Source: Shimia sp. R10_1
GTDB lineage: Bacteria; Pseudomonadota; Alphaproteobacteria; Rhodobacterales; Rhodobacteraceae
DNA: 44,934 nt
Assembly: GCF_017744095.1 (NCBI RefSeq)
Contig: NZ_JAGHQX010000015.1
Coordinates: forward strand, 1-44,934
Reading direction: 5' to 3'
The translations under genes were made by a program, and so were the position numbers. Shown here piece by piece: positions 33,555-42,700 of this stretch. The notes beneath the pieces were generated by a model, which was not told where the DNA came from, did no database searches, and was given only the letters and a program-made list of their open reading frames with translations. Positions within the stretch are counted from its first letter, which is position 1; each line of letters opens with the position of its first letter.

Positions 33555-35312
33555 CTATGCTTGGCGACTTCTTGAGACTTCAATAGGTGCTCCAAATTTC
33601 TGCCAGGCGTCATATTGAGACAGGAAAATCTCGCCGTTGAGCGCCTCAATCAGATGCGAGCGCCGCAGCCGGTCCATCACCGGGCCTTTCACCTCTGAAA
33701 GATGCAAGCCCACTCCCATGTCTTTCAGACGGTTGTTAATGGCCTCCAGACTTTCCAAGGCGGAATAATCCACTTCATTCACCGCTGAGAACATCAACAC
33801 CACATCGCGCACCTCACAGCCGGCGGTGACACGGCTTTGGATCAAATCCTCAAGGAACCGCGCATTGACGAAGTAGAGGCTCTCATCCACCCGCAGCGTC
33901 ACCAGCGCGGGCACGGTCTCCACCTCATGACGGTGGATATTGCGAAAGTGCTGCGTGCCCGGCACCAGCCCCACCTCCGCCACATGGGGTCTGGAGGTCT
34001 TATAAAGATGCAGCAGCACAGAAATGGCCACACCACTGGCCACGCCAACCTCCACACCCAGCCCAAGCGTCAGCAGGATCGTGGCCGCCACGGCGATGAA
34101 ATCCGCGCGGGAGTATGCCCAGGTCTTTCGCAGGATCGAAAACTCCACCAGCGACAGCACTGCCACAATGATTGTCGCCGCCAGCGTTGCTTTTGGCAGG
34201 AAATACACAAGTGGGGTCAGCGCAACCGCCGCCACCGCCAGCCCCACTGCCGTAAAGATCCCCGCTGCAGGGGTTTGTGCGCCGGCATCAAAATTGACCA
34301 CCGAGCGGGAAAAGCCCCCGGTGACGGGAAAGCCCCCGGTGAACGCCGCCCCCAGATTGGCCGCCCCCAGTCCAATCAACTCCTGATCCGGATCAATGCG
34401 CTGGCGTTTCTTGGCCGCAAGGGTCTGCGCCACCGAAACACTTTCCACAAATCCAATGATCGAAATCAGGATAGCAGGCAGCAAAAGCGCGCCGATAAGA
34501 TCACTGCTCAGCCCCGGCAGGGTCAGCGGCGGCAGGCTCTGTGGCACATCACCAACAATGCGCACGCCCTTTTCCCCCAAATTCAGCCCCCAGACCGCAA
34601 GCGTGGTCGCCACCACCGCAAAAACCGGCCCCCCCTTAGCCAGAAGATCAGTCAGAAGCGGCCCCGTTCCAAGCTTTTTCAGAAGCGGCTTCAGGTTGCC
34701 GCGCACCCAAAACAGAAAACACGCGGCCAGAACGCCAATCACCACTGTGATCCAGTTGATCTCATTCAGATGCTGGGCAATCGACAACAGTATCTCCGGC
34801 AGCGTATGGCCATGGGCGCCGACGCCCAGAATATGTTTGAGCTGACTGGTGGCAATCAGGATGCCTGAGGCCGTGATAAAACCGGCAATCACCGGATGGC
34901 TCAGGAAATTCGCCAGAAACCCGAGCCGCAAGACACCCAAGAGCACCAGAAACACGCCGGAAAGAAACGCCAGCGTGAGCGCTGCAACCGCGTACCCAGC
35001 GGTCCCCTGCTCTGCCACCTGCCCTATGGTTGCCGCGGTCAGCAACGACACCACCGCCACCGGCCCCACCGCCAAGGCTCGGCTGGTCCCAAAGACCGCA
35101 TACAGGATGATCGGCGCGATCGAGGCATAAATGCCCGCCTCCGGCGGCAACCCCGCCAACAGCGCATAGGCCAGCGACTGCGGGATCAGCATGATCGTCA
35201 CGATCACCGCAGCGATCAAGTCATTTGACAGTGCGTTCCGGTCATAGCGGCGCCCCCAATCAAGAATGGGAACAAGCCGCCGCAGGGGGTGGGACATTGT
35301 GTTTTCCGTCAT
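33555..35312 (-). CDS. SulP-family anion permease with STAS domain
   Basis: The protein of about 585 residues has some ten to twelve membrane segments and a C-terminal STAS domain (VPALVTLRVDESLYFVNARF to the end). Family blocks include IPQSLAYALLAGLPPEAGIYAS, FGTSRALAVGPVAVVSLLTA and GGFPVTGGFSRSVVN. SulP proteins carry sulfate, bicarbonate or related anions. As last gene of a sulfide-oxidation operon it probably exports the sulfite or sulfate product (inference). I place the start at the ATG at 35312 (MTENTMSHPL); other ATGs at 35360 and 35297 are possible. Base composition is clearly richer in G+C than in the PhoD gene next to it. Confidence 0.88.
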   Translation of the reverse strand: MTENTMSHPLRRLVPILDWGRRYDRNALSNDLIAAVIVTIMLIPQSLAYALLAGLPPEAGIYASIAPIILYAVFGTSRALAVGPVAVVSLLTAATIGQVAEQGTAGYAVAALTLAFLSGVFLVLLGVLRLGFLANFLSHPVIAGFITASGILIATSQLKHILGVGAHGHTLPEILLSIAQHLNEINWITVVIGVLAACFLFWVRGNLKPLLKKLGTGPLLTDLLAKGGPVFAVVATTLAVWGLNLGEKGVRIVGDVPQSLPPLTLPGLSSDLIGALLLPAILISIIGFVESVSVAQTLAAKKRQRIDPDQELIGLGAANLGAAFTGGFPVTGGFSRSVVNFDAGAQTPAAGIFTAVGLAVAAVALTPLVYFLPKATLAATIIVAVLSLVEFSILRKTWAYSRADFIAVAATILLTLGLGVEVGVASGVAISVLLHLYKTSRPHVAEVGLVPGTQHFRNIHRHEVETVPALVTLRVDESLYFVNARFLEDLIQSRVTAGCEVRDVVLMFSAVNEVDYSALESLEAINNRLKDMGVGLHLSEVKGPVMDRLRRSHLIEALNGEIFLSQYDAWQKFGAPIEVSRSRQA

Positions 35313-35402
35313 CTGAGTTTCACGGGCCTCTGCCCATCGCATAGGCCTACGCCCGTCCATCGCGAATAGGAACAGGCAGGCGCGCCGCTGGCGGGATGCG
35401 CC

Positions 35403-37082
35403 TTAGTTCGGAGCGACTTTGATCTTCTCCGGTTTTGCCAGCCACTCCTTCCCCTTGAGCATGGCCTTCCAGTAAATCGGTGGCAGCATGGTCTCCTTCA
35501 AAAACCACGCCGCCCGGCTGGGTTTGGTGCCATCCAGCAGGAAGGTAGGGAAACTGGGCTTGAGCACGCCGCCATAGCCAAATTCTGCTAGCACAATCTT
35601 GCCACGCTCTACCGTCAGCGGGCAGGAACCATATCCGTCATAGGCCGAAGTTGGCGAGCGCCCCGCAATATCCGCCACGATATTGTCGGCCACAGTTGGG
35701 GCCTGTTTGCGCGCGGCCGCAGCGGTCTTGGCGTTTGGCGCGTTCATCACATCGCCAAGGGACCAGATGTTGTCATAGCTCCTGTGGCGCAAGGTGGCCT
35801 GGTCCACATCGACCCAGCCCGCAGCATCCGCCAAAGGCGACACCCGAATGAAATCTGGCGCCACCTGCGGCGGGCAGACATGCATCATGTTAAAGTCCAC
35901 CGTGACCTCCGCGGGATCGGTGTCTGGCTGGGCCACTTTGAACGTGGCCGTCTTAGCAGCCCCATCCACCGCAACGAGGTTGTGGAAGAAGTTCAGTGTC
36001 GCGTCGTATTTCTCCACATATTGCGAGAGCGCAGGGACATAATCTTTCACCCCGAAAAGCACCCCGCCGGCGTTCATGAATTGGATGTCGATGTGCTTCA
36101 GCCGCCCATTGCGGTGCCAAGCATCTCCGGCAAGATACATCGCCTTCTGCGGTGCCCCCGCGCATTTGATCGGCATCGGCGGCTGGGTGAATAGCGCACA
36201 CCCCTCCTGCAACTCCTGCACCAACTGCCAAGTATAAGGCGCCAGATCATAGCGGTAGTTTGAGGTCACACCATTGCGGCCCAGCGTCTCTTCAAGGCCT
36301 TCGACCGCTGCCCAATCCAGTTTGAGGCCCGGACAGACCACCAGCCGATCATATTTCACCACCCGGCAGCCATCTAGAATGACCGCATTGTTTTCCGGCT
36401 CAAATGCCGCCACCGCGGATTTGATCCAATGCACGCCTTTGGGGATGAGAGATCCCATGGTCTTGGCGGTGGTTTGCGCCTCAAACACACCACCTCCCAC
36501 CATGGTCCAGCCGGGCTGATAGTAATGGATGTCAGCAGGATCAATCACCGCGATATTGAGGCCCGATTGCCGTGCCTTCAGGCTGGCGGCAACCGCGATG
36601 CCCCCGGCACCTGCACCAACAATCACCACCTCAAAATGCGCGTCTCCGGTATCCGTGGGGGTTTTGCCTCCATTGGAAATACGCCGCGCCACGCCGTTCA
36701 TGTCATAGCCTGCCGCTTTGGTGGCCGCGAGAATCTCCGCCATCGGGCGCGAATTGGATTGATGGAAAGACCACAGTGTCGCCGAGCGTGTGCCGGTCCG
36801 ACAATAGGCTAGAACCGGGCGCTGGACCTCTTCCAAAACCGCGCCAAATGCGGCCACATCCTCATCGCGTACCATGCCCGATTGCACCGGCACATAGCGC
36901 GCCTCAATCCCTGCGGCCTTGGCTGCGGCTTCTATCTCTTCAAAGGAGGGCTGATCGCCTCCCTCGCCATCGGGCCGATTGCACAGAATGGTGCGAAAGC
37001 CCTGCGCGGCAATCTCGGCAATATCGTCGGCCACAATCTGCGGGCTGACCGAAACCTGATCGGTTAGTCGTTTGATGTTCAT
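35403..37082 (-). CDS. sqr: Sulfide:quinone oxidoreductase fused to a DUF442 phosphatase-like domain
   Basis: The 559-residue fusion has an N-terminal DUF442 domain (about 1-115, with the Cys-loop CRTGTRS at 94-100) joined to a flavin disulfide reductase-type domain (about 148-559). The second part has the FAD motif VVIVGAGAGGIAVAASL. It also has the two SQR redox cysteines in the contexts IKCAGAPQK (Cys307) and YDGYGSCPLT (Cys487), the wording of mitochondrial-type (type II) SQR. It oxidises sulfide to a persulfide and feeds electrons to quinone. The DUF442 part is usually found attached to metallo-beta-lactamase persulfide dioxygenases and may act as a sulfurtransferase. It lies 57 bases after the persulfide dioxygenase gene, in the same direction. 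Confidence 0.85.
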   Translation of the reverse strand: MNIKRLTDQVSVSPQIVADDIAEIAAQGFRTILCNRPDGEGGDQPSFEEIEAAAKAAGIEARYVPVQSGMVRDEDVAAFGAVLEEVQRPVLAYCRTGTRSATLWSFHQSNSRPMAEILAATKAAGYDMNGVARRISNGGKTPTDTGDAHFEVVIVGAGAGGIAVAASLKARQSGLNIAVIDPADIHYYQPGWTMVGGGVFEAQTTAKTMGSLIPKGVHWIKSAVAAFEPENNAVILDGCRVVKYDRLVVCPGLKLDWAAVEGLEETLGRNGVTSNYRYDLAPYTWQLVQELQEGCALFTQPPMPIKCAGAPQKAMYLAGDAWHRNGRLKHIDIQFMNAGGVLFGVKDYVPALSQYVEKYDATLNFFHNLVAVDGAAKTATFKVAQPDTDPAEVTVDFNMMHVCPPQVAPDFIRVSPLADAAGWVDVDQATLRHRSYDNIWSLGDVMNAPNAKTAAAARKQAPTVADNIVADIAGRSPTSAYDGYGSCPLTVERGKIVLAEFGYGGVLKPSFPTFLLDGTKPSRAAWFLKETMLPPIYWKAMLKGKEWLAKPEKIKVAPN

Positions 37083-37139
37083 GTGAACTCCTCCTCCGGG
37101 CGGTTTTGGCGGATCGCACGCCTCTGCGCGCAGCGCCGC

Positions 37140-38024
37140 TTACAGGCCGTTGACCGGCACCTTGAGCATCGGGTTGCCGTCTTTATCAGTCGGCACTTCG
37201 CCCGCGCGCATGTTCACCTGCAGCGATGGAATGATGAGTTTTGGCATCGAGAGCTGCGCATCCCGCTCTGTGCGGAACCTGACAAACTCTTCCTTGGTTT
37301 TGCCTTGGCCAACGTGAATATTGGCCGCTTTCTGCTCCGCCACCGAGGTTTCCCAGGCGATGGCACGGCCGCCGGGGCCATAATCGTGGCACATAAACAG
37401 CCGCGTCTGGTCCGGCAGCGCCAGCACTTTCATAATGCTCTCATAAAGCTCTTCTGCCGAGCCGCCGGGAAAGTCACAGCGGGCAGAGCCGCCATCAGGC
37501 ATAAAAAGCGTATCCCCGACAAAGGCCGCATCGCCCATCACATGCACCATGCAGGCAGGTGTGTGCCCCGGTGTATACATCGCAAAGCACTGCATATTTC
37601 CGACCATATAGATGTCGCCATCCTCAAACAGCGCATCAAACTGCGACCCGTCGCGCTGAAATTCGGTGCCCTCGTTGAACACCTTGCCAAACACATTCTG
37701 CACCACGGTGATCTTGGAGCCGACCCCGATCTTCCCGCCCAACCGCTCTTGCAGATAAGGCGCCGCGCTCAGGTGGTCGGCATGCACGTGGGTCTCAATG
37801 ATCCACTCCAGTTTAAGGCCCTGTGTCTCGATCTGGCGGATCAGCTCATCTGCGTGATCAAAGGTGATACGCCCGGCGGCATAGTCGATGTCCATCACCG
37901 AATCCACGATCGCACAGCTCTTTGAAGACGGGTCTTTGACAATGTAGCTGATGGTGTTGGTCGCTTCGTCAAAGAACGCCTGAACCTCAGGTTTCACAGT
38001 GATGTTGACGGGATAATCAGTCAT
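37140..38024 (-). CDS. Metallo-beta-lactamase persulfide dioxygenase (ETHE1-like)
   Basis: The 294-residue protein has the motif THVHADHLSAAPYL (His79, His81, Asp83, His84), His154 in YTPGHTPACMV, Asp171 in FVGDTLFMPD and His213. This is the arrangement of ETHE1-like iron dioxygenases, which turn glutathione persulfide into sulfite. With the SQR next door it makes a complete sulfide-to-sulfite route. The ATG at 38024 has a strong GGAGGAG site; the reading frame continues for another 167 codons upstream, but that part lacks similarity and crosses the DUF2892 gene. The 218 bases to DUF2892 show no other gene. Confidence 0.88.
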   Translation of the reverse strand: MTDYPVNITVKPEVQAFFDEATNTISYIVKDPSSKSCAIVDSVMDIDYAAGRITFDHADELIRQIETQGLKLEWIIETHVHADHLSAAPYLQERLGGKIGVGSKITVVQNVFGKVFNEGTEFQRDGSQFDALFEDGDIYMVGNMQCFAMYTPGHTPACMVHVMGDAAFVGDTLFMPDGGSARCDFPGGSAEELYESIMKVLALPDQTRLFMCHDYGPGGRAIAWETSVAEQKAANIHVGQGKTKEEFVRFRTERDAQLSMPKLIIPSLQVNMRAGEVPTDKDGNPMLKVPVNGL

Positions 38025-38242
38025 AGTTTTCTCCTCCTCAGGACGCTGCCTGCGCCCTTGGTCTTCCAAATCAGTGACCGCATCTGTGATTGCGTATTGA
38101 CTGAAGGCGCGCCTCGGCGCCGCACCGCTGGCGTGCAGCCCTGGCAAGTTCCCTGCCAAAGCCAAACGCCTCTTGGTGCGGTGCAGAGCACTTAAGGCAG
38201 TCTCAAAAGGGATGCCCCTAACGCCCTTGGCCTGCGTATGGA

Positions 38243-38449
38243 TTAGCAGTCGCGGCAGGTTTTGAGACCGACGATGCGGTAAAGCGGGCAATTCCCGACA
38301 AACGCCGTCAGGGTGAACACAGCGGCAACAGCCAAGGCGATCCAGAAAAGGACACCGCCTATAACGCCTGCAACCAGTGCCATATACACCAACGCCGCCG
38401 CGATGATCAGACGGCCGCCGCGGTCGATCATTCCCATGTTCTTCATCAT
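38243..38449 (-). CDS. DUF2892 small membrane protein
   Basis: The 68-residue protein (MMKNMGMIDRGGRLIIAAAL...) has two membrane helices (about 14-30 and 35-52) and the conserved tail GNCPLYRIVGLKTC. This is the YgaP C-terminal-type domain that accompanies rhodaneses and persulfide enzymes. It likely works at the membrane in sulfur handling; its exact role is unknown. The start has GGAGAC seven bases upstream. It is first in the sulfide operon, 57 bases after a 19-bp palindrome. Confidence 0.83.
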   Translation of the reverse strand: MMKNMGMIDRGGRLIIAAALVYMALVAGVIGGVLFWIALAVAAVFTLTAFVGNCPLYRIVGLKTCRDC

Positions 38450-38506
38450 TTTCGTCTCCAGGTCGAATCGTTGCGTAGCCACATTCGCATGCGGCGCGCG
38501 GAGACT

Positions 38507-38525
38507 TTGGTGACATGGTCACCAA
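38507..38525 (-). promoter_or_regulatory. 19-bp palindrome upstream of the sulfide operon
   Basis: The sequence ttggtgacatggtcaccaa has 8-base perfect arms around a 3-base centre. It sits 57 bases before the DUF2892 ATG. It is a good candidate operator for a sulfide/persulfide-responsive regulator. The odd spacing differs from the Crp TGTGA-N6-TCACA site, and I do not see the ATTC-N8-GAAT pattern of SqrR/BigR. The rest of the 38526-38723 gap holds a short ctgtca/tgacag hairpin (38632-38648). Confidence 0.5.
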
Positions 38526-38723
38526 GCGCCGATATTTTCCACAACGTGGACATGTTCATTAACGTGCAGCCGTCGATTTACCGACTTTGGTCTGTGGCTT
38601 GGGCGCTCTGCTGTTTGAAGTTGATATTTAGCTGTCATCTTTTGACAGAGAAGCTTTATCTGTTTGACGCAGTCTTGTTTGAGGACCGTCGTTAGCGGAG
38701 CGATTCTACTTGGCGGTAGGCCT

Positions 38724-39770
38724 CTAGTCTTTCAGGCGCGCTTCCGAAAGCTGATCTAGAATGCGGTCAAACATTTGCACCAAGGGCAGTGTTTCTTTTT
38801 CCAGTTCTGCAAAGTGCATTCCACGTAACAGCAGAGCTTTCAGCATAGTTGGATGTGCGCCCACACGGTCGGAGTGTTCAATTTCCTGACGCGTATACCA
38901 TCTACCGCGTTTCAAAAGGTGCCGACCAATGCGTCGGGTTCTTAGGGCAATCAGAAGTGTCGTCATAAGGTTGAAACGGCGGAGAACCACGGACGCCGCA
39001 AGGCCATGAAATTCTTCGATGCGTTTTGCAAACAATGGATAAATATCGGAAAAAGCGAATGCATGAAACTCGTCGGCGGCAATCCATGCCAAGTCTTCAA
39101 AGCCAGCGCCGACAAAACTGTCTTCAAAGTCAAACCACCCGATTGTGCCCTCGGTGGCTACAGAAGCATTCGCGACTCTGTTGTCCCACTTTAGAAAGCT
39201 GGCGTCCGTTGGATTGAATTCTTTTGATACGCTATCTGGTTCGAAGCCAGAGAGTGGCACACCAAAAACTTCGGCCGTTCTTATAGGTCCATCGCAGAAG
39301 TACTTTCGTTTTTCCGGCTTGGCGAACAAGACCGGGACTTTAGCTTCTGGGAGTGGTCGACCAATCTCCAATTGGTAGTTGAATACAGAGACGATTGCCT
39401 GATCAAAAATCTTCAGCGCTTCGGAAGGTTTCAGTGCGCTGAGTTTACTGGCTAAACTTATAGACCCCATATCGGTCTGAAATAGGAATCCGTTTTGCTC
39501 GCCAATCAGCTGTGGAAAGTGGTCGGTGCAAGGGGCGACGTATTCCAATATACGCTTTTCTCGCGCCGCTCCTTTGGTGTTGCGCCGACGGGAGGCGATG
39601 AGTGTTCGATCTTCTAGATGTACTCGAAAAATCGCGCGATCCCGCCCTCCTGGACAGCTTGCTCGGATCACAGGAACACCAAAGTGTGTTTCCGTCGCCG
39701 TGATGAGTTCTGACACACTCACCCCGGCAACGGTTTCTAAGTCCTGTAATTTTGGCAATGCATTGGCCAT
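38724..39770 (-). CDS. Aminoglycoside-phosphotransferase-like (APH/choline-kinase fold) protein
   Basis: The 348-residue protein shows a protein-kinase-like fold of the APH type. The catalytic loop reads FLKWDNRVANA, with Asp196 and Asn201 five residues apart as in HxDxxxxN. The metal segment is WFDFEDSFVGAGFEDLAW (Asp214 and on). The nucleotide-binding beta3 lysine is not obvious (LIASRRR), and the usual HGD is changed to KWD, so the enzyme is a divergent member. The substrate is unknown; small-molecule kinase or antitoxin-like roles are open. Its ATG shares a base with the stop of the RTX-Hint gene (TAATG), so the two are translated together. I know of no standard system of this pairing. 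Confidence 0.75.
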   Translation of the reverse strand: MANALPKLQDLETVAGVSVSELITATETHFGVPVIRASCPGGRDRAIFRVHLEDRTLIASRRRNTKGAAREKRILEYVAPCTDHFPQLIGEQNGFLFQTDMGSISLASKLSALKPSEALKIFDQAIVSVFNYQLEIGRPLPEAKVPVLFAKPEKRKYFCDGPIRTAEVFGVPLSGFEPDSVSKEFNPTDASFLKWDNRVANASVATEGTIGWFDFEDSFVGAGFEDLAWIAADEFHAFAFSDIYPLFAKRIEEFHGLAASVVLRRFNLMTTLLIALRTRRIGRHLLKRGRWYTRQEIEHSDRVGAHPTMLKALLLRGMHFAELEKETLPLVQMFDRILDQLSEARLKD

Positions 39771-42700
39771 TAATGCATCTGTCTTGCTGAAGCATTTGGT
39801 TTGAGCGCATCCGGCGATGAGCTGACCAAGTGCTGTTTGTTACGCTGTAGGCGGTCTAATAGCGAACGCAGCTTGGCGCCTCTTGGTGTTGCGCGCGCAA
39901 GAGTTGGTATACCGCTCTCGTCCCCAGTTTTAAGTTCCGGGAAGATTTCGAAGATTTCATCACGCGCGACCGGGGAAAGCGATTTGAGTGCTTCAGCGCC
40001 TGTGAAGAGGGTTTCGGTAATCGCGCCTTCGGACCAAACGAGTTCGTGATTTTCGCACAGGAAGTGATAGTAGGACACGCCATCAGGATTGTCTTCGAGA
40101 ACTTCAATTCCATCAAACTTGGTTAGTTTTTTGGCGGCAACCAAAACTTCCTTTTGCCCAAACATGCGCTCTGCGACTTTTGAAGAAAGGAACACTCTGT
40201 GTTGTGGGCTAACAATCAGATCTCGTTTTGGCAGGCCTGCCCCAAGCGCTCCGGTACAAATACGCACAGGCTTTAGGTGCGGGCGCATATCCAGCTCTTC
40301 AGCAGAAATATGTCTGCACCCGATCCAGCGAATTTCTTGAGCGCCTCTGTCTTTGGTTGAGACCAGGTCTCCAGCACTTAGTGCGTCGATCTCGACGTCG
40401 CCATTTGGTGTCAGTATGCGCGTTCCTGCGGTGAAACAGACAACCGTGAAATTGATCTCCTCAAAATTCTCAAAGGAGATGTTTCCGATTTGACCACTCT
40501 CGTCTCCGGAGGTGATTTGATAAGTGCCGCGGGGGAAAACGCCTTGAACATTTCCATCAAGGATGTCGCGCAGAGTTGGTTGCCCCTGTCCGCCGAACTG
40601 GATCGTTTGGCCTTTCGAAGATGTGAATACACCCGTGGCGCTGCTGTCCAAACCGGTGATGGTAGACACATCTGTTATATTTGTGGTCAGAGTGATCTTG
40701 TCATCATTTGCGGTTTCGTCAGCTACATAATGTTCGACAGATTTGACGGAATCTCGATACCCAGAGCCCAGCTTGTCAACATGACCGTTGCCGCCATTGT
40801 CGATGAAGGCATGGACATGTTCGTCGGTGGGATCGTCGCTGACATAAGTGTCGCGCTCAGTGCCGCCATCGATCTGGTCATTGCCATCGCTGCTGACAAA
40901 GGTGTCCTGACCGCTTTGACCAAAAAGCCGATCGTGCCCCACGCCGCCGTCGATCACGTCCTCGCCGCTGCCACCAATCAGAAAGTCGTTGCCATAATCC
41001 CCTTCGAGCGTGTCATTGCCACCGTCCCCTTGCAGCAGATCGTTGCCATCGCGGCCTTCGATCCGGTTGTTCCCGCCATCGCCCGTGATCCAGTCATTGC
41101 CGCTTGACCCGATAACGTTTTCGAAATTGGTCACAGACTCGTGGTTGACTACGACATTGTTATGATTGACCAACTTCGCGTAGTTGGTGTTCATGTCGAA
41201 ACGTACGTGCGAAATACCGTTGCCGTTCGCGCCGTCAAAAGAGACGGTGTCGTTACCTGCGCCGCCATCTTGATGGTCAATGCCCTGACCGCCGATGACC
41301 AGGTCATTTCCGTCTCCACCCAATAAGGTGTCGTTGCCGCCACGTCCATCTAGTGTGTCATTGCCACCCTCACCCTTGAGTTCGTTTCCACCCTCGGTGC
41401 CGGAAATCTTGTCATTCCCCCGGGCGCCAATTGCGTTCTCAAAATTACGTACCGTTTCGACGAGTGGGCCGCCATTCAGGCGACCAGTGCCAGCTTGTAG
41501 ATCCAGCTCTACAAATTCTGATGCCGTTCCAAAGGAATCCACGTAGGAAACGGTGTCATTGCCGGCGCCCCCGTCCATTGAATCCGTGCCGAAGCCACCA
41601 GCAACGAAGTCGTCTCCGTCCCCGGCCATCACCGTATCATTGCCTTCGTTGCCAAAGACGGTGTCGTTGTCGGCACCAGCTTCCACTGAGTCGTTGCCGA
41701 GGCCGGCGACAATGGAGTCGTTGCCTCCACCTCCGGATAAGGTGTCGTGGCCTCCTCTGCCATATACGACATCGTTGCCGCTTGCGCCTTCGAGCCGGTT
41801 ATTCCCTTCTGTGCCCGCAATTGTATCGTTGCCGGCGCTGCCTATTGCATTTTCGAAGTTCGTCGCGGTCTCTGTGGTACCATCGCTTAGGCGCGCTGTG
41901 CCGGCCTGTAGATCAAGGTTGACGTTTTCATTGGCTGATCCAAAGGCGCGTTGGAAGCTGACCGTGTCGATGCCTTCACCACCGTCCATATGGTCTGTGG
42001 ACATACCCCCATCCACAGTGTCGCTACCGCTGCCACCTTTAAGTGTGTCAGCGCCCCAATGACCATATAGACTATCGTTGCCTTCGTCACCTTGAATGTA
42101 GTCGTGGCCAACACCCCCATCTACGGTGTCATTGTTTTGGCCGCCATAGAGTACATCGTTGCCGTCGCCGCCTAAGATCGAGTCGTTGCCTGCGCCGCCA
42201 TCGACAAAGTCATTACCTGACCCTGCATCAATGGTGTCATTGCCTGCCACATCGGGCGTTTCCACAACAGAAACGTTGTCGATTTTCCCATCACTGCTGT
42301 GATGTTCTCCTTTGGCTGTGGTGTTTACAATCCGCAGCGTGGCGTTGGAGGTGGTGGCGGTGAAGGTGAAGCTAACCTTCTGTGTGGTGTTGTTCTGAAC
42401 TGCAACGGACTCAGAGGAAATGACATTGCCATCAGCGTCTAGTACATCAATCCGGAAACCGTGATGGGCCGCGCCAGTATTGTTTTCATAGAGATCTAGC
42501 GAGACTGTATGCTCTGCGCCAATGTTGGTCGCAAAGGTCTGCTGAATGGCATCATTGCCCGCAGCACGACCGCCGTTGTTGAAACTTACGTCGCCACCAA
42601 TATGCGGAGCAACGCCGTCGCCGTTGCCGTCGATACGTTGCCAGCCTGCGCCACCCTGGTTGAAATTACCATTGGTGAGCAGGTTGCCGGTGTTTCCGGT

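Noticed and set aside
33837..34868. A 343-codon plus-strand frame opposite the SulP gene
   Set aside because: It is an antisense shadow of a GC-rich gene; its translation is Arg/His/Gln rich with no domain, while the minus frame is a clear SulP protein.
37140..38525. A 461-codon version of the persulfide dioxygenase gene
   Set aside because: The extra N-terminal part has no similarity, runs through the DUF2892 gene, and a strong ribosome site marks the ATG at 38024.
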